Assembly (NCBI GenBank): GCA_963814315.1
Contig: CAWFCG010000001.1
Span: 62,001 to 126,000 of the forward strand
DNA from: JAFMJV01 sp963814315
GTDB lineage: Bacteria > Chloroflexota > Limnocylindria > Limnocylindrales > CSP1-4
Length of the DNA: 64,000 nucleotides
Direction of reading: 5' to 3'
A program made the position numbers and the translations under genes. Within the stretch, counting starts at the first letter, position 1, and each line of letters begins with the position of its first letter. The notes under the pieces are model-generated. The model made no database searches. It was not told where the DNA came from and saw nothing but the letters and a program-made list of their open reading frames with translations. Below are positions 53,217 to 61,895 of this stretch, one piece after another.

Positions 53217-53664
53217 GGTCTCGCTGCCGCCTCGCCGTCGCCGGGCAAGATCGCCCATCCCCACCAGCGGCACCTACCTCGTCGATGCGCACGGCCTGTT
53301 CGAGGCCGACGACCGGGGTGCCTATCGGCTGATGTGGCTGCTCGTCAACGGCTCCGACCGGCACGCGGACGATCGCGTCGTGCCAGTTGGTAGCTCGTTC
53401 CGCCCCTCGACCTCCTGTGCCAAGTACCTGGAGCTATCGGCTGGAGACTATCTGCAAGTCCTCGCCCGGCAAAATGCCACCACGACCGCCGGGGCGGACA
53501 TCACGCTGGACCTCGAGGCGTACGTGCAGGTGATGCTGGTAGCGGGGGGTAGCGCCCCGCGTCGTCCGGTAAGCCCATGCCGGCTGCTACGATCAAGCCA
53601 GCTCCGCATCGGAGCGGGCTGGCTTCCTGACCCCCTGTCACCTCCTTGGCAAGGAGTATGCTAA
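53215..53664 (+). CDS. C1q/TNF-like phage tail-fibre domain fragment
   Basis: Residues from ~53262 read TSGTYLVDAHGLFEADDRGA, MWLLVNGSDRHADDRVVP and CAKYLELSAGDYLQVLARQN. This is a C1q-like jelly-roll found at the end of phage tail-fibre and collagen-like proteins. The N-terminal ~15 residues come from the opposite-strand gene across a junction. The frame beyond ~53552 looks non-coding; adding one G to the run at 53544-53549 would place a TAG directly after MLVAGG, so the true end is probably there. It is likely a fragment. Confidence 0.5.
   Translation: MVSLPPRRRRARSPIPTSGTYLVDAHGLFEADDRGAYRLMWLLVNGSDRHADDRVVPVGSSFRPSTSCAKYLELSAGDYLQVLARQNATTTAGADITLDLEAYVQVMLVAGGSAPRRPVSPCRLLRSSQLRIGAGWLPDPLSPPWQGVC
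53595..53625 (+). terminator. Hairpin terminator after the tail-fibre fragment
   Basis: AAGCCAGC and GCTGGCTT form an 8-bp stem with an inner CTCCG-cat-CGGAG pairing, ending in TT. It lies ~40 bp after the probable end of the C1q-like domain, as expected for the end of a phage structural operon. Confidence 0.6.
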
Positions 53665-53709
53665 TCCAGCGCTCGGTCCAGATGTATTACGTGCGGTGGG
53701 CTGCGGTGC

Positions 53710-55792
53710 GTGGCACTACCGGGCGCGAATGAGTCAGACGACAGCGCACGGATCGAGTCCCGGACTTTTAGGTGTTGCTGGAGCCGATGGCCGAGGGTGT
53801 TCCCGAATCGAAGACCGCCAGCGACCTCATCTACAGGAAGCATCCCAAGACGACATTGGCGGCCTTCCGTGGGGCCTACGACAAGCGGCATCGTCGGCGC
53901 GGCGCTCGCGCTCCTCCTCTGGGCGCTGGCCGTCGAGCCGCGCTTCGACGCCGGATCGATGGCGCTCCCCCAGGTCGCCACCCTGCTCGCCTACCCCGCG
54001 TTGGACGTGGTGATGCTGGGCATCGTCATCGTCGCGGTCATGGTCGGCCGGCCACTCGATCGACCGGCATGGCTCTTCGGGCTCGCGGTGATGGCCTTCC
54101 TCATGAGCGACATGGCCTATGCGACCGCCGCCACCCATGACGCCTACGCTCCGGGCCTGATCGATGCTGGCTGGTTGCTGGGCTATGTCCTCTGGGGCGC
54201 GGCGGCCCTGGCGCTGAGCTCCCCGGGCACGGCCGTGTCGGTGGGACCGGACGGGACCCGTGCCTGGAAGATGCTGCGACCGCTCATCCGTATTGCTGCC
54301 ATCGTCATGCCCCTCGTGGCCGCGGTGCACAACACGGTCCAAGGACGCGAGGGCTCCGCACTCTTGGGGATGATCGTGACGGTGGTCGTGGCGATCGTGG
54401 CCATCCTGCGACTGGAGCTGAGCATCCGCGAGCAGGGCCGCATACTCGTGGAACGCGAGCTGCTCGAGGGGACATTGCTGCAGCAGGCCTCCGAGGACCG
54501 GCTGACCCAGCTACCGAACCGGCGCGGCCTCGCCACGAACCTGGTGTCGGCGCTCGGCGACGACGAGGACATCGGGCTGCTCGTGCTCGATCTCGATGAC
54601 TTCAAGGCCGTCAACGACACCCACGGCCACCAGGTCGGCGACCAGCTGCTCCGGGCGGTGGCCGATCACTTGCGTTCCTCGGTGCGGGCGAGTGATTCCA
54701 TCGCCCGCTACGGTGGGGATGAGTTCGCCGTCGTGGTCAGCCCGTGCCCGACGAGCACCACCGCGATCTCGATCTGCGAGCGCATCCTCGCCGGTCTCGA
54801 GGGACCGATCGAGTCCGGCGGCCGACAGTTCGCCGTGTCGGCCAGCATCGGCATCGCACTCAGTGGTCTGTCCGGCCCTAGCGTCGAGCACCTCCTGCGG
54901 GATGCCGACCTGGCCTTGTACGAGGCCAAGGCCGCGGGCAAGCATCGCTGGGCGTTGCTGGACGCGGAGGCCCGACAGCTGGCGCTGCGCTCGCTCTCGG
55001 TGGCGGAGGAACTGCGACGCGCGCTCGCGCAGCACGAATTCCGGCTCGCCTTCCAGCCCATCGTCTCTCTCACCGACGGCAGCATCGAGTCGATGGAGGC
55101 CCTCATCCGCTGGGAGCATCCGACCTTGGGCCTGCTGTCTCCCGGCGAGTTCCTGCCGGCCGCGGAGCGGTCGGTCCACATGCGTGCCATCGGCCGATGG
55201 GTCCTGGAGGAAGCGTGCGCCGCTGCCGCCGAGTGGCGACGATCCGGCTGGGAGATCGGTGTCAACGTGAACATCTCGTCGTCGCAGCTGGCCCACACGG
55301 GGTTCGCCTCCTGCGTGCTCGACAGGTTGCGAGATGCTGGCTTGCCGCCGAACCTGCTGACCCTGGAGTTGCTCGAAATCCTCGCTCGATGCCATCCCGT
55401 CGATGGCTGACCGTCTCGTCCCCCTGCGCGATGCCGGTGTCCGCCTGGCGGTCGATGACTTCGGCACCGGCTACTCGTCGCTCTCGCGGGTGGCCTCGCT
55501 GCCGATCACCGAGCTCAAGCTCGATCGCTCCCTCGTCGCCGGTGCCGAGAACGAGCGCATGGTGAGCGCCGTGGCCCGCATGGGCCAGACCCTCGGGCTC
55601 CGGCTGGTCGCCGAGGGCGTCGAGACCGAGGCCGAGCTCCGGTTGGTCCGCTCGCTCAACTACGACTCCGCGCAGGGCTATCTGCTGAGCCGACCGATCA
55701 TGGCAGCGAAGGTGGCTGCGCATCTGAGGACGTGGCAGCAGACGCCGGCCGTGGCCCCGCTCCGGATGGCGGGAGTCCTCGCCGCCGTGTAG
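53710..55792 (+). pseudogene. Membrane GGDEF-EAL cyclic-di-GMP protein, frameshifted and N-terminally damaged
   Basis: Several membrane helices (GIVGAALALLLWALAV, DVVMLGIVIVAVMVG, LLGYVLWGAAALALS) are followed by a GGDEF domain with an intact RYGGDEFAVVV and an EAL domain starting MEALIRWEHP. The EAL part is split: the first frame ends at 55410 and the next reads SSLDAIPSMADRLVPLRDAG, FGTGYSS and AEGVETEAELRLVRSLNYDS to 55792. Deleting one A at 55376-55378 restores it. The first ~50 residues are not membrane-like, so the N-terminus was probably replaced at a rearrangement junction. It would make and/or degrade c-di-GMP. Confidence 0.78.
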
Positions 55793-56063
55793 CCTCGGCC
55801 CGGAGACGGGAGGGGGGCCCGATGGTCGACCCGCGGGGGTCCCACAAGGAGAAGGATGCTCCGGCCCCGAGCGTAGGTGCCGTCGATGGCCGAGACGAGG
55901 GGCCGAACGTCCGATCATGGTGGGCGCTACGACTCCCCGGGCAACCCGCCATCGGCGCATCCTGCCCGTCCTCGCCGGCCATCGCGAGCTGATGGGCCAC
56001 GCGCTCACCGCCAGGCGTGAGGCGCTCGGCCACCCTTGCCCGTCATCACCCCACCGTCGGCAC

Positions 56064-56534
56064 TCAGCCATCCACCGCTGGGTCTGGCATGACAGTTCCC
56101 ACCACGCCCACCACTGCGGCGACTCCGACCCCGTATGCGAGCGCGAGGACGCCCCCGCCGAGTAGCTCCGGCAGGTCCGACAGCCATTCGGCGATGACGG
56201 GCACGAAGGCCGCGACGAAGGGAGCGAACCCGAACGTCAGGGCGAGCGCAGTCACACCGCCAACGATCGCCAAGGACAACTCAAGGGGTCGTGGTCGGTC
56301 GAACGCCTGAATGTAGATCGACGCAGCGGCATACCCGACGAGACCCGCGTAGACGAGGTTCCCGACCAACTGCAGCAGCGTCGCTGCAACATCAGGACCA
56401 GCCAGTGCCTCCACGATAGCGATGATGTTGGTGAAGGTGATGACGCCAACCGTGATCATCGATGCGACGATCGCGATCACTGACGACACAGCGCCAGTGC
56501 CCAGGAGCAGCAGCCACGACGGCAGCGCGCCCAT
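56064..56534 (-). CDS. Small polytopic membrane protein, unknown
   Basis: A 157-residue protein with four to five hydrophobic helices, such as ALPSWLLLLGTGAVSSVIAI, LLQLVGNLVYAGLVGYAAAS and LAIVGGVTALALTFGFAPFV, and GVLALAYGVGVAAVVGVVGT near the end. No family is recognised. The ATG at 56534 is preferred; an upstream start at 56570 adds Arg-rich residues. The 270 bp to its left hold no visible gene. Confidence 0.6.
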   Translation of the reverse strand: MGALPSWLLLLGTGAVSSVIAIVASMITVGVITFTNIIAIVEALAGPDVAATLLQLVGNLVYAGLVGYAAASIYIQAFDRPRPLELSLAIVGGVTALALTFGFAPFVAAFVPVIAEWLSDLPELLGGGVLALAYGVGVAAVVGVVGTVMPDPAVDG

Positions 56535-56729
56535 CAGCGCACGCCTGTGGCGCCGGTCGCAACGAGCCACATCTCGGTCATCGCAAGACCCCCAGACCCG
56601 GCAAAGTGGTGGACTTCATGCGGCCCGATGCGCGGGCCGTTGTGGCGCACGCGCAGCTCCCGGAGTCGCCAGGAGATGACGAGCGGGTCGGGGGCGGGGG
56701 TCAGGAGGCTGGTCGTCATGATCGATGCG

Positions 56730-57717
56730 TCACAGGTCCTCAAGCTCGGCCAACGCATCGCGAAGCTCTTGGAGGCGCTGTGGGTCAACCAGGCCGTCGT
56801 ACCGAGTCGCGAGCTTGTTGTAGAACGCCCAGACATCTTCGTCGCCGAGGATCATCGCGACCTGGGAGTTGTCCATCGCCGCCTCGACGAGGGCCTCGAC
56901 TTCCCCCGTGGAAAACTCGTCGAACCTCGCCAGCTGACGTATGGCCTGGTGTGTCGAGTGAAAGCCGAGGCTCCCTGGAGCGCACTGACCGCCGGCTTCG
57001 CTCTGGGTCGGGCGCCACAGGTTCAGGTGTGAGACGAATCTCCGGGTAGTGGGCATCGAAGACCGACGACAGGTTGCCGTGCAGAGTCGCACTAGCCTGC
57101 TTCCGGCTCTGCCACTCATCCGCCAAGTACTCGTCAATCACGGCCGGCTGGAGACTGGATGAGAAGTCCCCATCGCTGCTCACGAGGATCAGTTCTGCCT
57201 CGACTGGCACGCCGACCAGCAGGGACTCCCAGTTGACCGCATCCCTGATGGAGCCCTTCTTGCCGGGCGGGTTGCCAAGTTGGGACCGCTGGATGGCTGC
57301 TGCATGAATCGCATCCGACAGAGGGATGCGCTGGGCGAGCCCGAACAGGCTGCCGATCAGGCGGTCAGCGTGGAGGTCACCCGCGATGGCCAACCCTCTC
57401 ACGCGGTCGACCAGCTCGTCTCGTTGTTCCTCGAACTGATCGAGCGTCGCCCGAAGCTCGGGATACCCCTCCATGTTCGTGAAGAGTCGCGGGTAGGACT
57501 TGGGCAGCTTCGCGTTCTCGAGGAAGCGCAGGGACTCGCTGATGACCGCTCCACGGTTGCGCCGGAACTTGTCCCGAATCTGGTCGAGCAGGTAGAGGGT
57601 CGTGTCGTCCGATCGGACCGAGTCAGCCAGTTGCTGGAGTCTCTCGAGGTTGTCGTCGGACAGCCGAAAGAAGCCGAGATATGCATTTGCATCGAGAAAC
57701 AGGTGCATCGGACTCAC
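56730..57717 (-). pseudogene. PIN-like-domain protein (DUF4935 type), frameshifted
   Basis: The first frame from 57717 encodes MHLFLDANAYLGFFRLSDDN, a PIN-like start with a metal-binding Asp. It continues through LPLSDAIHAAAIQRS-like IPLSDAIHAAAIQRSQLGNP and AELILVSSDGDFSSSLQPAV, both with conserved Asp residues. After ~57050 that frame turns Arg-rich, while a second frame reads FHSTHQAIRQLARFDEFSTG and AMILGDEDVWAFYNKLATRY to 56730. Together they give ~325 residues. Such large PIN-like proteins are predicted nucleases, often in defence islands. The start overlaps the stop of a DNA-methylase remnant. Confidence 0.66.
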
Positions 57718-57854
57718 TACCCGAAGGCCTCGATCTGCCCTGGCGACTCCTTCACGACCTCCGCCTGTTGATAGGTCGGCATGACCAGCAGCGGGAGTGC
57801 CGGCCGCTTGCCCTCCAGCAGCTCCCGGACCGTGAGGATCTGCAACCGAGGGTA
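57717..57854 (-). pseudogene. C-terminal remnant of a DNA methyltransferase gene
   Basis: The frame DYPRLQILTVRELLEGKRPA, LPLLVMPTYQQAEVV matches the C-terminal tail of DNA methylases of the N4/N6 (Mod-like) type, where a YPRIQILT-VEELL-GKRP sequence follows the catalytic domain. Its stop overlaps the PIN gene start by one base, so the two were once one operon. Upstream sequence is replaced by the Excalibur-domain gene 4 bp away. Assignment rests on ~45 residues. Confidence 0.5.
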
Positions 57855-57858
57855 GTCC

Positions 57859-58146
57859 CTACCGCTTCTCGCAGGCGATCCCATCACCGTCGCGGTCCAT
57901 GCTCTTGTTGGCCCGATACAGGGCCTTGGACCGCTTGAAGGTCGTGACCCGCGTCCCGCTGGTGTGGTCCCGCGCATTGGGCCGACCAACTCCGTGCTTG
58001 TAGACCTTGTTGAGGGCGGTGCAGTTCTTGAACGTCTTGGCCACTGGTGCCAGCTCGCGTGAGGCGGGCGACGTCGCTGACGCCGCGCCGACCGCGCCCA
58101 GCGCCATGACTGCCGCAAGTGCCGCGCTGATGATCCGTGTCCGCAT
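57859..58146 (-). CDS. Secreted Excalibur calcium-binding domain protein
   Basis: A 95-residue protein with an N-terminal signal peptide (IISAALAAVMALGAVGAASA) and a C-terminal Excalibur domain: FKNCTALNKVYKHGVGRP and the calcium-loop end SMDRDGDGIACEKR, with its two Cys. The domain is extracellular in Gram-positive-type bacteria and phage-borne nucleases. AGAAGGAGG precedes the ATG at 58146. Its function is unknown. Confidence 0.83.
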   Translation of the reverse strand: MRTRIISAALAAVMALGAVGAASATSPASRELAPVAKTFKNCTALNKVYKHGVGRPNARDHTSGTRVTTFKRSKALYRANKSMDRDGDGIACEKR

Positions 58147-58242
58147 CTCGATCCTCCTTCTGTCTATCGAGGCCTCTTGAGTGGGCCTCATCACTTCCCT
58201 GCCCTACCCGCCACAGCGCAGCGGGGTGGGGTGGTGGGGCGA

Positions 58243-58731
58243 TCAGGGCAGCGTGACGGTCCGCTCCAGTTCGACGCGCTTCAGCCCGGATGACTCGGAC
58301 ACGTTGCTACCCGTCAGGTGCTTGCCCATCTCTCCATAGCGTTCCATCACGACTGCCGGCTGTCCGTGCTCGGGGTCGACGTCCTCGCCGATGTCGGGCT
58401 GGAATGCGGTCCAGACCGTCACATCTCCGGCCGGCCAGCCTGCGACTGGGACCGTGAATGCATAGCCACCATCCTCGACAGGAACGGAACCATCGGCGAA
58501 CAGGCCCCAAGTGACGTCCTGGAAGTCATCGCTCGTGCCGAAGGACTCGTGGGTGACCTCGTAGACGATTCGCGCGCCATCGGGAAGGTCCGTCGTCCCT
58601 TCGACCACGATTGTGCTCCCTACGACCTTCGATGCCATGGCCAGCTCCACGGTCTGCCCGGCATCACCCCCGCATCCGATGAGAACCAGCGCCACCACTG
58701 CTGCCACCGCTGAGGCTCCGGCTCGTCTCAT
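58243..58731 (-). CDS. Predicted lipoprotein
   Basis: A 162-residue protein with a lipobox signal (VAAVVALVLIGCGGD), so it is expected to be lipid-anchored outside the membrane. The mature part is beta-rich: VELAMASKVVGSTIVVEGTT, DLPDGARIVYEVTHESFG and YAFTVPVAGWPAGDVTVWTA, resembling an immunoglobulin-like fold. A GAGGATGAG lies just upstream of the ATG at 58731. It is followed downstream by the Excalibur gene. The role is unknown. Confidence 0.72.
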   Translation of the reverse strand: MRRAGASAVAAVVALVLIGCGGDAGQTVELAMASKVVGSTIVVEGTTDLPDGARIVYEVTHESFGTSDDFQDVTWGLFADGSVPVEDGGYAFTVPVAGWPAGDVTVWTAFQPDIGEDVDPEHGQPAVVMERYGEMGKHLTGSNVSESSGLKRVELERTVTLP

Positions 58732-58777
58732 CTCATCCTCCTCTCTTGCCCCTCGTCTCCGTCGTGCCAGAGCCTCG

Positions 58778-59534
58778 TCAGAGTGCCCAGAACACCTCCG
58801 TCTCGGCCACCGTCGGGAGACGGTAGTAGGTGTCGACTTTGAACGATCGCGTGGCGTCCGGGTCGAGGAAGGGGATGTAATCGCTCTCGCCTCCGACGAC
58901 ACGGCCATCTTTGTCACGCCACACCACGATCACTTCGATGTCTTCTTGGCGTTCGATGAACGTGCTCGTGGCCTTCCCGGTGGTCGATCGTGTCCCCGTC
59001 TTGACGCTTCGTCTTCACCCCGCTGAACTCGACGTGGCCCGTCTGGAAATCGAGCTCTTCCCAGTCATCCTCCGAGTTGGACACGGCGACTTCCATCTGC
59101 TTCGCCGCGCCAGCATCGAACTCGGTGCCGGTCATGGCCGTGGTCTGCCCTGGCAGCAGGGTCACGTATTCGTTCGTGGTCGTCACGACATCTCCGGAGC
59201 CATCCAGGAAGTCGATGATCACCTCCATCTGGGCGGCCCAGCCGACCTCGTTCGGGTTCTGCAATACCAATGCCCAGTTGAGGTAGTCGTCATCCCGCTT
59301 GGGGAACGCCGTGAAGCCGTAGTCCATGACTGCGACATCGAGCGGGCCACCTTCGGGTACATCGACCGGCGCCGCGGTAGGCTCCAGCGCGGTCGCTGTA
59401 CCGCAGTCCACGGCTCGCAGCACCTTGATGAGCCCGCTCTTGATCCCGTTCGTGATGGACAGCGGAGACGACAGCACCGCGCCTGGCCCGGCGTCCACCA
59501 CAAGACACAGCGGTGTCTGGTCCTGACCGGCCAA
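58778..59534 (-). pseudogene. FxLYD-like extracellular domain protein, frameshifted
   Basis: The first frame (MDYGFTAFPKRDDDYLNWAL, VLQNPNEVGWAAQMEVIIDF, LPGQTTAMTGTEFDAGAAKQ) resembles FxLYD/DUF3426-like beta domains. After VKTKRQDG the frame shifts at the C4 run 58993-58996. Removing one base lets the other frame read STTGKATSTFIERQEDIEVI, VVWRDKDGRVVGGESDYIPF and TYYRLPTVAETEVFWAL to a stop at 58778. No clean signal peptide is seen at the 5' end, so the N-terminus may also be damaged. Function unknown. Confidence 0.6.
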
Positions 59535-59767
59535 CGTGGCGCCCCGACATCACCGGAGCCAGCGTCAAGATGGAGAGCCGACCAGCAGACACAGGAGGTC
59601 AGGTCGCTGGGAGGCGCAGCGGGCCAGAGAGCGAGCCGTACCACGGGCCGGTGTCGGTGATGCTGCGGCGCTGCGCCGGCCCGAGGAGGGTCGGTGGCCG
59701 CCGCGGCCGTCCGCCGCGCCAGGCCGATGTCGAAGCTCCCGTGCGGCGCTCAATGCACTGACCGGCT

Positions 59768-59938
59768 GTGCTCCTCGACGATGCCCAGGTCGTCACGATC
59801 ACCGCGTCGAAGCGATACCAGTCGCACACGACCGAACCGATGGGCGTGACGCTCTCGGTCGAACCGCTGGTGGACGGGATGGGCCTGGCCTGGGAGCCGG
59901 ACCCGGTCGACGAGCTCCGCCGGGAGGGCCTGCTGTGA
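59768..59938 (+). CDS. Small ORF upstream of the serine recombinase (1)
   Basis: A 56-residue frame from GTG 59768: VVTITASKRYQSHTTEPMGV then LVDGMGLAWEPDPVDELRRE. Its stop overlaps the next ORF start (GTGA), suggesting a coupled three-gene unit with the recombinase. No family is recognised. Codon choice looks protein-like; the start is uncertain. Confidence 0.45.
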   Translation: MLLDDAQVVTITASKRYQSHTTEPMGVTLSVEPLVDGMGLAWEPDPVDELRREGLL

Positions 59939-60063
59939 CGCCCCGCCCCGATCCCCTCGTCATGACCCTCGCCCGTATCATCGTGGCCATCGAGCGACGG
60001 CGGGATCTGCGGGTGATCGAGGGAGGCAAGCCAGTGCCGAAGTCAAAGCGGAAGGCCGGCTGA
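59935..60063 (+). CDS. Small ORF upstream of the serine recombinase (2)
   Basis: A 42-residue basic frame from GTG 59935, reading PDPLVMTLARIIVAIERRRD then GGKPVPKSKRKAG. Its stop directly abuts the recombinase ATG. The Lys/Arg-rich end suggests a nucleic-acid or protein-binding accessory factor, for example a recombination directionality factor. That is only a guess from position and size. Confidence 0.42.
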   Translation: MTPRPDPLVMTLARIIVAIERRRDLRVIEGGKPVPKSKRKAG

Positions 60064-61562
60064 ATGTTGCCGCGTTCGCTCGACGAGATCCGGGGGCTCC
60101 GTGCTGCTCGCTGGATCCGTGAATCGACCAGCGGCCAGTTCGACCGGTACGGACCGGCCAGCCAGCGCGAGCAGCAGGACCGCTTCATCGAACGCCACGA
60201 GCTCATCGACACGGGGCTCGTCTGGCAGGTGGCGCAGTCGGGGACGACGGTCTGGCGCTCCGAGGCTATGGCGGAGATGGTCCAGGCTGGCCGCGACGGC
60301 GCCTTCGACCTGTTGCTCACCGGCTACGCCGACCGCTGGCAGCGCAACCTGCGCCGCACGCTCGAGCTGCTCGAGGATGGCCTGCATCCAGCCGGCGTTG
60401 CCCTGGTCATGTGCGACCGCCGCATCCTCTCCTCAGACCCCCATGACTGGAACGAGCTCATCAGCGAGGCCCACCAGGCCGACCGCTACAGCCGCCGGCT
60501 TGGCGAGCGCATCAGCGACGGCTACGCCGCGAAGTTCCAGCGGCTCGGGGACCAGGCCGGCAACGCGCCGTGGGGCCTGCGTCGGACCGGTGAGACGCAC
60601 ACGCTCGAGCCCGACCCCGACACGGTCGGCGATGTCGTCACGGCCTTCGAGCGATATGCCGCAGGCAACGTCACCCACGACATGCTCGCCGACGAGCTCG
60701 ACGTCGGTGTCGAGCAGGTCCGCAAGGCCCTGCGCAACCCGATCTACAACGGCTGGGCGATCCGCCACCGCGGCCGCGAGCGCACGCCCGCACCCTGGCG
60801 GACCGACCCACCGGTCAGCGACGAGCTCTGGGAGCGGGTGCAGGCCGTGCGCGAGATCCGCACCCACGGTGGTCCCAAGCCCGGCCAGTGGCGCCGGGGG
60901 CTCGACCCTCTCGGGGGCCTGCTCTGGTGCGTCTGCGGCGCACGGGTGCGCACCAATGGGACAGCCGGCCAACCACCACGACGACAGCGGATCCATCCCG
61001 CCTCGGGGTGTGCCGGATGGGGCGGTCACCGGACCACGTGGGGCACCACCCATGACGTGCCGATCGCGCTCCAGGTCCAGGGCATCCGACTCGGCGATGC
61101 CACCATCGAACGGGTCGTCCGCGCCGTCCGCTCGCTCGAGGATGCCGGCCCGCCTCCGATCGTCGACGAGGCCCGGTTGGCGCGACGTCGTCGCGAGCTC
61201 GCGCTCACCCATGCGGCAGGTCGCCTGGGTGACCAGGAGTACCTCGACCAGGTCGCATCGCTTCGCGACGAGGCATCGCAGGTAACGACCCGGCCCACGC
61301 CGGTCACGGCCGAGCGCGCAGTCGCGTACCTGCGGGACCTGCCGATGCTGTGGGGCGCGCGAACGAGGAGGAACGAGCCGAGTTGCTCCACGCGATCTAC
61401 GCACGCATCGGGGTCACCCGGAATGGGTTCACCGCGATCGAGCTGACGCCCGATGCCTACGCCCACGGCCTTGCATTGGCGCTGCCCGAGACTGTAGTGG
61501 CGTCCCCGGCAGGGTTCGAACCTGCGACCGGCCGCTTAGAAGGCGGCTGCTCTGTCCACTGA
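60064..61562 (+). pseudogene. Large serine recombinase/integrase, 3' frameshift
   Basis: About 470 residues. The N-terminal resolvase domain has the nucleophile in AARWIRESTSGQ and the downstream Arg cluster YADRWQRNLRRTLELLEDG. A recombinase domain (GNAPWGLRRTGETHTLEPDP, VRKALRNPIYNGWAIRH) and a Cys-pair zinc ribbon (WCVCGARVRT, SGCAGW) follow. The frame breaks after LPMLWGA; adding one G at 61351-61354 gives ANEEERAELLHAIYARIGVT. The last ~20 codons run antisense into tRNA-Arg, so the native C-terminus may be cut by the attachment site. It probably catalysed integration here. Confidence 0.8.
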
Positions 61563-61573
61563 GCTACGGGGAC
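61498..61573 (-). tRNA. tRNA-Arg (anticodon UCU)
   Basis: A complete cloverleaf on the minus strand: 7-bp acceptor GTCCCCG/CGGGGAC, D-stem GCTC/GAGC, anticodon stem GCCGC/GCGGC with loop CTTCTAA (anticodon TCT), T-stem GCAGG/CCTGC with loop TTCGAAC, discriminator G and an encoded CCA. It reads AGA codons, which are rare in this GC-rich genome. Its 3' end abuts the serine recombinase gene, a common integration arrangement. Confidence 0.95.
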
Positions 61574-61633
61574 GCGACCGCGCAAGTCTACGCACAGAGC
61601 GGCGGGTTCGACCATCCCGCGCTCCCCCGACCC

Positions 61634-61870
61634 TCAGATGATGGAGCGGACGGCGCCAAGCAGACGCGGATCGATGAAGTCCTGCAGCAGCGAATCGGGC
61701 ATATCGGTCCGGAAGAACTCGCCGATGGCCGCCTCCATCGTGGTACCTCGCTTGACGACCTCCGGACCTTCTTCCACGAAGACGCTAGCGATGGCAAAGC
61801 CAATTCCGGTACTCCCTCCGGTGACCACGGCCAGCTGCCCAGCCACACCCATGTCCAATGGCCTACCCAT
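61634..61870 (-). pseudogene. Short-chain dehydrogenase remnant with internal deletion
   Basis: The frame starts GVAGQLAVVTGGSTGIGFAI, the SDR cofactor motif, then after FVEEG jumps directly to MEAAIGEFFRTDMPDSLLQD, which belongs near residue ~200 of SDR proteins. The NNAG and YxxxK parts are absent and the C-terminus is short. With 78 codons it cannot be an active dehydrogenase. It sits next to the tRNA on the chromosomal side. Confidence 0.7.
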
Positions 61871-61895
61871 CCTTTCGATCTGTCATACCCAGAGA

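Noticed and set aside
61485..61562. C-terminal peptide VASPAGFEPATGRLEGG of the recombinase frame
   Set aside because: This is the translation of the antisense strand of the tRNA gene and should not be read as a conserved protein tail.
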